From: Bin87 sp965197635
Lineage (GTDB): Bacteria > Chloroflexota > Dehalococcoidia > Lucifugimonadales > UBA3495
DNA length: 64,000 nt
Assembly: GCA_965197635.1 (NCBI GenBank)
Contig: CBDANN010000008.1
Location: 1,950,709-2,014,708 of the forward strand
Direction of reading: 5' to 3'
A program made the translations under genes and the position numbers. Under the pieces are notes generated by a model that searched no databases, was not told the DNA's origin, and worked only from the letters and a program-made list of their open reading frames with translations. Numbering within the stretch: the stretch's first letter is position 1; each line of letters starts with the position of its first letter. Below are positions 55,741-64,000 of the stretch, one piece after another.

Positions 55741-57009
55741 CTATTGGCGTAGTTCCGACCTCCTCGCCTCCTTGTTCCATGATTTGAGTGTAAAGCGGTG
55801 GCCGAGGTTGCGTTCAATCTCCCGCCATTTGCGACCATCATCGGGAGTAACGAAAGTTATCGCCTCCCCGGCCCGACCCATACGACCGGTGCGGCCCACC
55901 CGGTGAGTAAACAACTGCTCGGATTCGGGCAGGTCAAAGTTAATCACCTGGCCGATGCCCGTCACGTCGAGACCGCGGGCGGCCACATTGGTAGCCACCA
56001 AAATGGGCACGGCGCCGGAACGGAAGTCCCGCATCACGCGCTCGCGTGCCGATTGGCTCAGATTCCCCTGGAGCGCTCCTACTGGATAGCCAAATATCCC
56101 CAATTGGTTGGCCAGTTGTTTCACCCCGCGTTTGGTCTTTCCAAATACGAGGATTGGTCCGTCGTCGCGCCGGTCCAGCAGGGTGCGGAGCGCCGACATC
56201 TTGTCGGCTTTCTGAATGCTGTACACTCGGTGTTCCACGGACGGAAGCGTCGGCTGGTCCGCGTCCACCGCTACCGTGATGGGGTCGCGCAGGTGTTTCT
56301 TAGCGGTGCGGGCTACCCATTCCGGCATCGTTGCGGACAGGAGAGCAGTCTGCCTTTGCGAGGGTGTGCGGCTCAAGATCGCGTCAACGTCCCGCGCGAA
56401 CCCCAGGTCCAGCATTTCGTCGGCTTCGTCCAGCACCAGAAACCTCACCGCGCTCAGGTCAAGGGTTCCCTGGCGCAAATGATCCAGCGTGCGGCCCGGA
56501 GTGCCGATGATGATGTGGACGCCGTTTCGCAATGCCGTGTGTTCCGGCCGCAATGACCGACCGCCATACAGCAATGCCACGCGCAACCGTTGCCCCGCCG
56601 TCAGGGCCTCCGTGACTCCGGCCACCTGGATGGCGAGCTCACGAGTTGGCGCCAGTACCAGCGCCTGGACACGACGCTCCGATGGGTCACACTGCTCCAC
56701 CATGGGCACGGCATACGCCAGTGTCTTGCCGGACCCGGTGCGTGCCTGCCCGATCAAATCGCGCCCGGCCAAGAGATAGGGTATGGACTGCTCCTGGATC
56801 GGCGTCGGTTCCGCGATATTCATGCGGCCAATTGCGGCTCTGGTGGGGGCCTTCAGATCGAATCCTGGAAAGACCTCAGTGTGGGCGCCAGCGTCGTCCG
56901 GGCCTATTTGGTCAGCCATTGCATTTGTCGGCGACGGGTCCGTCGCCGGTGCGTGTTGCGTGGGGATATCGCCGCTCCGGTGGGCCTTCCAGCATATGGA
57001 GCAATACAC
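55741..57009 (-). CDS. DEAD-box RNA helicase with N-terminal zinc ribbon
   Basis: ATP-dependent RNA helicase. Motifs in order: Q-motif region (TPIQEQSIPYLLAGRD), motif I ARTGSGKT, Ia PTRELAIQV, TPGR, II DEAD, III SAT, then the RecA2 motifs VFGKTKRGVKQL, VATNVAARGLDV and HRVGRTGRMGR. The C-terminal tail is short. GTG at 57009 is the first standard start, but coding texture continues upstream in frame to about 57156 and includes CVDCGASTTVPFRPNPDRPVYCS, the first half of a CxxC...CxxC zinc ribbon completed by YCSIC. AAGGAG precedes an ATC-ATC pair at 57151-57156, so a non-standard start is possible. The helicase core is undamaged. Confidence 0.92.
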   Translation of the reverse strand: MYCSICWKAHRSGDIPTQHAPATDPSPTNAMADQIGPDDAGAHTEVFPGFDLKAPTRAAIGRMNIAEPTPIQEQSIPYLLAGRDLIGQARTGSGKTLAYAVPMVEQCDPSERRVQALVLAPTRELAIQVAGVTEALTAGQRLRVALLYGGRSLRPEHTALRNGVHIIIGTPGRTLDHLRQGTLDLSAVRFLVLDEADEMLDLGFARDVDAILSRTPSQRQTALLSATMPEWVARTAKKHLRDPITVAVDADQPTLPSVEHRVYSIQKADKMSALRTLLDRRDDGPILVFGKTKRGVKQLANQLGIFGYPVGALQGNLSQSARERVMRDFRSGAVPILVATNVAARGLDVTGIGQVINFDLPESEQLFTHRVGRTGRMGRAGEAITFVTPDDGRKWREIERNLGHRFTLKSWNKEARRSELRQ

Positions 57010-57159
57010 CGGCCGGTCCGGATTGGGTCGAAACGGGACTGTAGTGGATGCTCCGCAGTCAACACAGATTGCGTCATGGCGTTCTGGCCGGTTGGGTTGC
57101 AGTCGGTTAGGTGATCGTCGGCGGTTAGACCGGTATGGGTAGTGCGTACTGATGATAAC

Positions 57160-57404
57160 TCCTTAGTTGAGAAGGGTATGATGTGGGCGGGATGGCACGG
57201 GTTCAGCAAACGAAACATTATTCCGGCCCGCCGCCGAGCGAATCAACGATATGCGCATCAGCGCATCGTTGGCGTTCAACAATCGGAACGGAATAATAGT
57301 GTATCAGGCTTGTCATGGATAAATGGGATCTCTCCCCTGATCACTCCACCGAAGCGAAGCTGAAACGCACAGGGTGATGAAGCGGAATCGAGGCGTAATT
57401 GGGC
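57160..57404. other. Intergenic region upstream of the helicase
   Basis: No gene recognised. An imperfect inverted repeat around 57248-57271 (ATATGCGC ATCA GCGCAT) is the only structure seen. Confidence 0.4.
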
Positions 57405-57406
57405 TA

Positions 57407-58621
57407 GTACCGTTTCAATCTGATCTTGTCGGATAGATATGTTGGAGCTTACGGCGAGCATCTTTGGTGGTAAACCGCCAGTCTATGGCTAATCTTGCTG
57501 CGTTGCGCTCGCGTTCGAGCGCCGCAACCTCTCGCCGCAGCTCCGCCTCATCGCTGATACGGCGGTTCAGACATCCCCTGCTGAAGACGCTCAACTCGAT
57601 CTCAGCCATGTTCAGCCAGCTGCCGTGCGTGGGAGTGTAATGAAACTCGAGGCGTTGGGCGATGCGCCGAGCTTCGGATGGCTCAAATGCTTCGTAGAGC
57701 GCGCCGAGCTGGTGGGTGTTGAGGTTGTCCAGTACCAGCCTGACCACCTCGGCATCAGGGTAGGCCTCGTTCACCAGCCACCGCATCTGGTGCGCGAAGT
57801 CCACGGCAGTGCGGCGCTCGGTCACCGCCACATGTCTCCAGCCACCCCTCGGCTCACAGATCATGAACAGGTTCCGGGTCCCGTTACGCTGGTACTCGGT
57901 GTCATAGCGTGCCACCCGTCCCGGGGCAGCCTCCAGGGGCGGACGCACCGCTCCAGTCAATTGCCGGGAGGTCTCGTCGAAACACACTACCGGACGCTCC
58001 GGATGGTACGCCTGTTGGTACAGGTCCAGCACGTCCTCCAGCCGCGCCACGAACTCCCCGCTCACCTTGGGGATACACCACTCCTTCTTCTGCCACGGCT
58101 TGAGTTCGTTTTTTTGAGCATCTGGCGCACCGTCTCCAGGGAGATGCTATCGGCAAACTCCAACTCCACCACCTGGTCGGCCCACAACTGGAGTCCGGTG
58201 TGTCCAGTGCGTGTGCCCTTCGGGCGCGGCGCGGCACGCAATGGCGATCAGGTGCGCTTCCTGCTTGCCGTCCAGCTTGCGCTCCTGGCCCGGCCGCGGT
58301 CGGTCATTGCTGGCGGCCTCAAGTCCTTCCTCCACGTACCGCTTCCGCGCTCTGGCGACCGTGGCCGCGTTGACCAACAGCACATCGGCTATCTCACGGT
58401 CCCGAAGCCCCTGGTCAGCCTGGAGCAGCGACAGCGCACGCTTCACGGTGCGCACTGACGCCTTGCCGCGCTGGGACACCTCATTGAGACGGGAGCGTTC
58501 GGCCTCGGTCAACTCTACTTTATACTTGATGGCAGCCATGGCTGGGCACTTCCTCACACAAAGATCATGCCCAAGTATGGCTGCTTTCTTATATTCTTAC
58601 AAATCTACCTGGCAACGGTAC
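57407..58621 (-). mobile_element. IS630-family element, second subgroup, with two frameshifts
   Basis: Ends are GTACCGTT and its inverse, with TA on both sides (57405-57406 and 58622-58623). The transposase on the minus strand starts at about 58539 (MAAIKYKVELTEAERSRLNEV, HTH with DREIADVLLVNAATVARARKRY). It shifts frame near HTHWT (about 58210) and again at an A7 run (about 58108), and continues with VVCFDETSRQL, LVLDNLNTHQLGALYE and HGSWLNMAEIELSVFSRGCL (the three acidic residues) to 57415. The element is unrelated in detail to the IS630 copies at 5.2, 23.8 and 49.5 kb. Probably inactive. Confidence 0.85.
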
Positions 58622-58639
58622 TAGCAGTCCGTCCGAGAA

Positions 58640-60170
58640 ATGCGGTGGCGAGTTGATGAAGGTATGATGTGAGCAGTTCAGGTGCGGGGAGCCGTTGATG
58701 AGAGCAAGACCTATCTTCCCTATGACCCTGACCAACAGTTGCTGCTGCCCGCGGCCTTGCAGGAGTGGCTGCCTGAGGACCCCCCGGCCTATTTCATCTC
58801 CGGTGTGGTGGACCAGTTGGATTTGTCGAAGATCACGGCCCGCTATGAGCCAGGAACGGCGGGGTGGGCCGCCCTACAATCCCGGAATGATGGTGAAGGT
58901 GCTGCTCTATGGGTACTGCATTGGGGAGGTCTCATCGCGGCGGATCGCCACCAAGCTCCACGAGGACATCGCCTTTCGGGTGTTGGCGGCCAACAACGCG
59001 CCGGCCCCGTACCAAGTACGTGGTGACGTTACTTCCGAACCATCTCGGACTTTCTGAAGGGCCAACTGCACAGGACTGTCGGTGATTGCGGAATCTTGCA
59101 GGTAATTGATGCTGTGCCAACGGGAAATGCGGGACTGGCGAGTTGATGAAGGTATGTTGGAGCCATCAGGTGGCGTTGGAGCCGTTGATGCGCCAAGGTG
59201 AAGGCCAATGCGTCCCGGAACAAAGCCATGAGCTATCAGCGGATGCAGGAGAAGGAAGTGCGGTTGGAAGGGGAAGTGTCGGAGTTGTTGCGCTTGGCCC
59301 AGGAGGTGGATGAGGAGGAGGATCGCCGGTACGGTAAGGACAAACGCGGAGATGAGTTGCCGGAGGAGTTGGCCTTTCGGGAGGGCCGGTTGGAGAAGAT
59401 CAGAGAGGCCATGGCGGCGCTGGAACCCGAGGCTCAGGCCGCCGCAGAACAGGCAGAGGCTAAGAGCAAGACACATCCCGGTGTGCCCGACGATAAAGCC
59501 CAGCGCAACTTCACTGACGCCCAGTCCCGCATCATGCTCGCGCCTGGGGACAGGGATTTCCTGCAGGGTTACAAATGTCAGGCGGTGGTGGACAGTGCGC
59601 ACCAGGTGATTGTGGCGGAGTGGGCTACGGACCGGGCATCGGACAAGCAGCAGGCCGCACCTATGCTGGAGGAAGCCATCGACAACACTGGGACAGTGCC
59701 CCGGGAAGTATCCGCCGACGCTGGCTACTACTCGGCAAAGGCGGTTGATGATTTACAGGCTTTGGGCGTGGACCCCTTCATTGCACCGGACCAGACCCGC
59801 CACGACAGAGTACCGCCGCCCGCGCCCCGAGGACGCATTCCCCAGTGTCTGTCCCCCAGGGATCGGATGCGGCGCGAGTTGCAGACCAAGCGGGGTCGTG
59901 AGCGTTACGCGCTGCGCATGGCGACGGTGGAGCCGGTATTCGGCCAGATCAAGCAGGGCCGTGGTTTCCAGCAGTTCCTGCTGCGGGGTTTGGAGAAGGT
60001 CAAACGGGGAATGATCGCTGATCTGCACCGGCCACAACCTGCTCAAGCTGTTCCGCAACGGTTGGGCATCGGTCCGTCCACAATCTACCATCATCGGCAC
60101 AGCATAAACCGTCCCCACGCCAAACTTCATTCGCTACAAACCGCTAATCCTCAGACGGGCTGCTAGGAAC
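58640..60170 (+). mobile_element. IS1182-family transposase remnants, two copies fused
   Basis: First piece, 58640-59100: KTYLPYDPDQQLLLPAALQEWLPEDPPAYFISGVVDQLDLSKI, then a frameshift to GGPPYNPGMMVKVLLYGYCIGEVSSRRIA, then a palindromic insert at 59005-59030 within the NNAPDFRTISDFL motif. At about 59127 the 5' leader of the element (GCGAGTTGATGAAGGTATG, also at 58655) appears again, then jumps to KANASRNKAMSYQRMQEKE and runs to 60166 with AQSRIMLAPGDRDFLQGYKCQAVVDS, VSADAGYYSA and EPVFGQIKQGRGFQQFLLRGL. So a second copy with an internal deletion is joined to the first. Inactive. Confidence 0.8.
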
Positions 60171-60378
60171 GGTAACCACACATCAGGGCCAGCACGGTGA
60201 GACCAAGCACTGCGGCCAAAGGAAACACCTTGCCCCGAGGCAAACGCCGGTCTGTGAGTTGAGCAAGTTCCTGGCTCAACAGGACAAATTCCGTGGACAA
60301 GGACGTCAGTTCTGGCATCCTCCACTTCTTCCACACGCCATTCTCTACTTGTCCCGCAACTTTGAAAAGGTCCTGCAT
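60163..60378 (-). pseudogene. ISAs1-like transposase N-terminal fragment
   Basis: The frame reads MQDLFKVAGQVENGVWKKW, then FVLLSQELAQLTDRRLPRGKVFPLAAVLGLTVLALMCGYRS. The second part resembles the conserved N-terminal domain of ISAs1-family transposases (DDE_Tnp_1-associated). It stops at the IS1182 border; the rest is missing. Confidence 0.55.
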
Positions 60379-60466
60379 GACGGTACGTGGTACTTGCGGC
60401 TACCTGAACAACGACATAGAATTGCCGCGATCACGGTCCACCTGATTTGACCCTTGGACGGTTGGA

Positions 60467-61258
60467 ATGAGACTTGACGGCAAAGTAGCTATCGTGACCG
60501 GCGGCAGCCGCGGAATTGGGCGCGCCATTTGCTTGGGGCTAGGCGATGCCGGGGCAAGCGTGGTTGTAGCATCTCGTACTGAAGAAGATAGGTCAGCCGG
60601 CACCCAATATGAGAAGTACGGGTCGGGTGACATACGGGATACGGCGGAGCAAATCACCGCCCAAGGAGGCACGGCGATACCGGTGCGCTGCGACGTGGCG
60701 CAGGTCGAGGACATTCAAGACCTGGTGACCGCCACGCTGGACCATTTCGGCCGGATTGACGTTCTCGTTTCCAATGCGGGCATGGACTGTGAGTCGCCGG
60801 TGGTGGACCTGGATGTTGAGCTATTGGACCAATGCTTGGCGGTCAATGTGCGCGGCCCGCTGCTCCTTTGCAAGTACGCGCTGCCGTCCATGATTTCCCG
60901 AGGAGAGGGCGGCTCGATATGCTGCGTTACCTCCGGCTCCGCCAGGGCCTACCGAGAGGGCCGAGTTGGTTATTCGATGAGCAAAGCGGCCCTGGAGAGG
61001 ATGTTCTTCAGCTTGGCGGAGGAGGTCAGGCCTCACAATATCGCGGTCAACGTCCTGGAACCGGGCAGGGTGGACACTTGGATGAACCGGCGCGGGGACT
61101 GGCCGGGCACCGCCCACATACCCATGGTCCAGCCCGATGCGCTGGCATCGCCGGGGGTATGGCTGGCGGGCCAGACCGCCGAAACCCTGACGGGCGCGTT
61201 GGTGTCAAGGGCCGAATTCGGAGTGACCTGGGGTCCTCAGAAAGAAAAGGCAACATGA
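60467..61258 (+). CDS. Short-chain dehydrogenase/reductase
   Basis: Classical SDR of 263 residues: MRLDGKVAIVTGGSRGIGRAI (cofactor motif TGGSRGIG), NAG in VLVSNAGMD, the catalytic Ser in CCVTSGSA, and YSMSK as the YxxxK pair. PGRVDTWM follows the active site. It is intact and isolated between an ISAs1 fragment and a dead IS1380. Only about 30% of its sequence looks shared with the SDR at 30537, so they are paralogues in the broad sense only. Substrate unknown. Confidence 0.92.
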   Translation: MRLDGKVAIVTGGSRGIGRAICLGLGDAGASVVVASRTEEDRSAGTQYEKYGSGDIRDTAEQITAQGGTAIPVRCDVAQVEDIQDLVTATLDHFGRIDVLVSNAGMDCESPVVDLDVELLDQCLAVNVRGPLLLCKYALPSMISRGEGGSICCVTSGSARAYREGRVGYSMSKAALERMFFSLAEEVRPHNIAVNVLEPGRVDTWMNRRGDWPGTAHIPMVQPDALASPGVWLAGQTAETLTGALVSRAEFGVTWGPQKEKAT

Positions 61259-61337
61259 CCACCGCCGGAGCGCGATGCACGAAGTAGCCACCAAGTTGGC
61301 CAAACTCAGCGCCGACGTGCTTTTCGGCGTCGTTTAG

Positions 61338-62550
61338 CTCGAATCCACCGAAGGGATGCGGTCCTGGCGTTGACATGAGGGATGATGGGTAAGGAAGGCA
61401 AACGAGCCAGGCCCGATCGCCAATAGATGGGGTTCAGGGCGGTCGGCGGTGGCCACGCCATGGGGAAGGCGCTGGCCCACAGTGGCGGCGACGGGCGAAA
61501 ACGGCCCGGCGGCATGCCAGCAGTGGCACTCGCGGGCTGGACCGGCACGACTCTGCGGGACAGCCCAGGTGAGAGCGTCGGAAACCGACGGGGCCGTCAG
61601 GCTGGCCGGGGAATGGCGCGCACTCGGGCCCGGGCGTGAGTGAACTGGGTTTCCCAGGGCCAGCGCTGGGGCAGATGCCGGGTGAGGCGGCGGGCCGAGC
61701 GGGTGAGCCGTCCGGCGATGGAGCAGAAGCGTCGCCGGAGGGTCTTGGTGGTTACCAGTTGCTCGCCCAGACCGATGCGCGCGGCCCAGCGGGCCAGGTT
61801 GTGGGCCATCACCTGCACCGCCAACCAGGCGGCGTTGGCGGCGAAACGGCCTGAGGGGAGATGGTTGAGCCCCACGCCGTACTTGAGGTCGCGGATGGCA
61901 TTCTCGATCTCGGCGTGGCGACGATGGTCGGCCTCCAGTTCCCGGGTGTCCCCGTCCCGATCGGTGATGCAGCCGTGATAGCTGTAGTCGGCCAAGAGGG
62001 CCAGCTGGGAGTTGGGCGTGGGCTTGACCCGCCGGACGATGAGCCGCGCCGGCGCGGCGTCGGGCGCACTCTCGAAGGGTGTGTAGGTGGTTTCGGCCAC
62101 GTCGGCAGCGCCGTCCATCCAGTAGGAGATGGGTGTCCAGTCCGCCTCCGGTATGGCCTCGATGAGATTGCGCAGGCTCTGGTGTTGGCGGATGGTGATG
62201 GAGTAGCGGACGTTGGTCTCGCGGCAGACCGCGACCATGGCGTGGGTGTAGCAGCCGCGGTCGGTGTTGGCCCGGCCCTCTCGCAGCCGAGACATCAGCA
62301 CGCCGCCGGTTCCGGCGGCACCGGCCAGCAGCGGATGATAGCCCCGCTGGCCGGTGTAACCGCGGTGGCGGGCGCCCTCCTTGGCCGGTCCGTAGGTCTC
62401 ACAGATGGTGGAGTCCAGGTCGATGGTCAACGGCCCGTGATTATTCAAAGATCGGGGTCCCGCTCCAGCGGCCCAGGCCCGGGCCAGCAGCTCCCGGCTC
62501 ACCCGGTCTAGCTGGCGGACGTGGCCCCAACGGAAACTGTGTAGGAAGGT
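61338..62550 (-). mobile_element. IS1380-family element, copy E, deleted and truncated
   Basis: The left end CTCGAATCCACCGAAGG is present, but the right end and transposase N-terminus are missing beyond FLHSFRWGHVRQLDRVS at about 62550, where IS21-associated sequence begins. Within the gene about 100 bases are deleted between GRANTDRG and CYTHAMVAVC, removing the RADSGFY motif. A short extra segment (PRSLNNHG) lies before PLTIDLDSTICETYG. Inactive. Confidence 0.87.
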
Positions 62551-62648
62551 CTGTCGTTTTTCAACGTCATTAGGCCGGCCATTTTCACGGACATCCGGCC
62601 ACCCTGGGAGCGTGGTGTTGTGATAAATATCAGGTTGCTGTTGGCAGG

Positions 62649-63416
62649 TCAATCACCCCCTTTAGCGTCCAGCAAAGCCCGGTGCGGCGACAATCTCTCG
62701 CGGTAGCTGGCGCCTTCGATGACGATCTGGTAGCTGGCGTTGGCCAGCCGGTCCAGCGCGCTGTTGCCCAGGATGGGGTCGGCGAAGAGACTGAGCCACT
62801 CGTCCACGGCGCGGTTGCTGGTGATGACGAAGCTGGAAGCCCGGTGCCGGTTGAGGATGAGCTCGTAGAGGTCGGCGGACTGCTGGGCGGTGAGCCCGTG
62901 CAGACCGAGGTCATCGAGGATGAGCAGGTCGGGTGTCAGGAAGGACCGGAAGGCGCGGTCTGTGGAGTTGTCCACCCGGGCCTGGGTCATGGTTCTGAAG
63001 AAGATGTCGGCATGGATGAAGCGCACGGCGTGTCCGGCGCGGATAGCGGAGTAGCCGAGGGCCTGGGCCAGGAAGCTCTTGCCGACGCCGGCGGGTCCCA
63101 CCAGCAGCACGTGCTCGTGCCTGTCGAGAAACTCCAGGGAGAACACGGCGTCCAGTAAGTGGCGGTCCAGGGTAATTGACGCCGACCAGTCGAAGTCCTC
63201 CAGTCGGCAGGTCTCCTCGAAGCCGTCGTTGTGGAGGCGGACTTCGGTGCGACGGTGGGCGCGACGATTGACCTCGTCGCTGAGGATGATTTCCAGGAAA
63301 GCAGCGTAGTCCGGTTGCTCTCTGCGGGCCCGGGCGATGCGCTCGGGCCGGGTGGCGGCCAAGGCGCCCAGTTTCAGGCTCTTGAGCAGCGGCGTGAGTT
63401 CGGTGGTTCTGGTCAT
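62649..63416 (-). CDS. istB: IS21 helper ATPase IstB
   Basis: ATP-binding transposition helper of the IS21 family. Start MTRTTELTPLLKSLKLGAL at 63416, with GAGGAG seven bases upstream; the longer open frame starts before this ribosome binding site. Walker A is LVGPAGVGKSFLAQAL, Walker B is LLILDDLGLHGL, and the sensor region is SSFVITSNRAVDEW, followed by LANASYQIVIEGASYRERL. The length of about 256 residues is typical. It lies 11 bases after istA, in the usual operon order. No lesion. Confidence 0.94.
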   Translation of the reverse strand: MTRTTELTPLLKSLKLGALAATRPERIARARREQPDYAAFLEIILSDEVNRRAHRRTEVRLHNDGFEETCRLEDFDWSASITLDRHLLDAVFSLEFLDRHEHVLLVGPAGVGKSFLAQALGYSAIRAGHAVRFIHADIFFRTMTQARVDNSTDRAFRSFLTPDLLILDDLGLHGLTAQQSADLYELILNRHRASSFVITSNRAVDEWLSLFADPILGNSALDRLANASYQIVIEGASYRERLSPHRALLDAKGGD

Positions 63417-63427
63417 GGATAATCTCC

Positions 63428-64000
63428 TCATGCCGTCTGTTGGCGGAAGTTGTCGGTATGGGCGAAGACGTCACCGGGACGGGCGAAGCGACCGGGCGGG
63501 AGAGGCAGCGGCAGCTGGGGCGTGGCTTCTTCTTCCACCGCCTGCACCAGGATGCGTTCCAACCGGCGCACGTCGATAAGCTCCACGTCCAGGGCTCGGC
63601 GGCAGGCGGTGTCGAGACGCTGGGGTGTGTAGCGCTTTCCCAAACGCAGCAGCTGGTGGCCCTGCCGGATCTTGGCCCAAGGCAGGGGGCCGTCGCAGAG
63701 GCGCTCGGCGTACTCGGCCACCGCGGGTCCCAGCTTGACTGCGCTGCGCTTGATGCGGTCCGGCGACCTGGTGGTGTAGGGAGACAGCTCAGCGGGGTAA
63801 TCGTCGGGATCGGTGGACCGGCCGCCTTTGGGCTGGCGGACGTGGGCCTTGATCAGCTCGCCCCGATGGTAGATGCGCGCCAGCTGGCTGCCCAGCCTGA
63901 TTTCCACCTTCCGGCCCGGCGGACATCGGTCCCACGGCACCGAGTACAGCGCCTGTTGACACTGGATGTGATGGTCCGGATGCACCGTGGCGTTGCGCCA
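63428..64000 (-). CDS. istA: IS21 transposase IstA, C-terminal part
   Basis: The frame is open to the window edge and begins outside it (WRNATVHPDHHIQCQQALYSVP). The visible part is the C-terminal, beta-barrel-like and helical tail of IstA: YSVPWDRCPPGRKVEIRLGSQLARIYHRGELIKAH, then AVAEYAERLCDGPLPWAKIRQGHQLLRLGKRYTPQRLDTACRRAL. The catalytic DDE domain lies outside. It is followed directly by istB. Confidence 0.92.
   Translation of the reverse strand, partial: WRNATVHPDHHIQCQQALYSVPWDRCPPGRKVEIRLGSQLARIYHRGELIKAHVRQPKGGRSTDPDDYPAELSPYTTRSPDRIKRSAVKLGPAVAEYAERLCDGPLPWAKIRQGHQLLRLGKRYTPQRLDTACRRALDVELIDVRRLERILVQAVEEEATPQLPLPLPPGRFARPGDVFAHTDNFRQQTA

Larger units (their letters stand above)
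62551..64000 (-). mobile_element. IS21-family element, runs off the window
   Basis: Contains istB and the 3' part of istA in the usual order. The region 62551-62648 between IS1380 copy E and istB holds the element's end, but the exact terminal repeat was not resolved. Confidence 0.85.

Overview
The window is a GC-rich (roughly 60% by eye) bacterial chromosome segment. It has a thin set of ordinary housekeeping and metabolic genes embedded in a very large amount of insertion-sequence (IS) debris. The intact genes (gatA, asnS, an oligopeptide-type ABC transporter, two short-chain dehydrogenases, a class III extradiol dioxygenase-like protein, an aldo/keto reductase, a beta-helix protein and a zinc-ribbon DEAD-box helicase) and the style of the accessory genes remind me of uncultivated Chloroflexota (SAR202/Dehalococcoidia-like). 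That placement is an impression from protein style and cannot be proved here. No rRNA, tRNA or CRISPR array was recognised.

Layout. 1-4.9 kb: end of gatA, an AlbA_2/Schlafen-like regulator, asnS, a small EthD-like protein and a broken clan AA protease. 5.2-6.6 kb: dead IS630 next to an ISAs1 fragment. 6.6-10.4 kb: peptide ABC transporter operon (binding protein, hairpin, two permeases). 10.6-14.05 kb: two IS66 elements around a small hypothetical gene. 14.1-24.8 kb: a wrecked defence-like island holding a DUF1883-TIR gene with one frameshift, the C-terminal part of an Eco57I-like methylase and a piece of a Zn-ribbon adenine methylase (COG1743/DUF1156-like), cut up by IS1380, IS982-like, IS110, IS701 and IS630 elements. 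24.9-28.1 kb: a secreted FN3-LRR gene split by IS1380. 28.1-34.8 kb: IS5 elements, a Cas4-like nuclease fragment, an HNH/excalibur lipoprotein, an intact SDR, a serine-recombinase fragment and a second dead IS701. 34.9-41.6 kb: a small membrane protein, a decayed giant FN3 surface protein and about 1.9 kb of unexplained sequence. 42.1-51.6 kb: a DDE transposase split by IS701, an MNT-HEPN gene bracketed by 18-bp inverted repeats, a fourth and apparently intact IS1380, an IS630 element, and recombinase and transposase fragments. 51.9-57.2 kb: quiet metabolic genes. 57.4-64 kb: IS630, IS1182, an SDR, a dead IS1380 and the istB/istA genes of an IS21 element running off the end.

How it fits together. 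About 25 IS elements or remnants are visible. Several insertions can be dated by nesting, and some have exact target duplications (8 bp for IS66, 5 bp for IS1380, TA for IS630). Core genes have no lesions, while almost every accessory gene carries a frameshift, an in-frame stop or an IS insertion, so the region looks like an IS-driven gene graveyard between conserved blocks. The most unusual signals are (i) short palindromes of the type CCCCGTATCAAGTACGGGG lodged inside transposase genes, sometimes in frame; (ii) a second micro-insert with the core TTGACYAATC sitting on catalytic motifs of unrelated transposases; and (iii) an MNT-HEPN cassette framed by 18-bp inverted repeats that recur elsewhere in the window.
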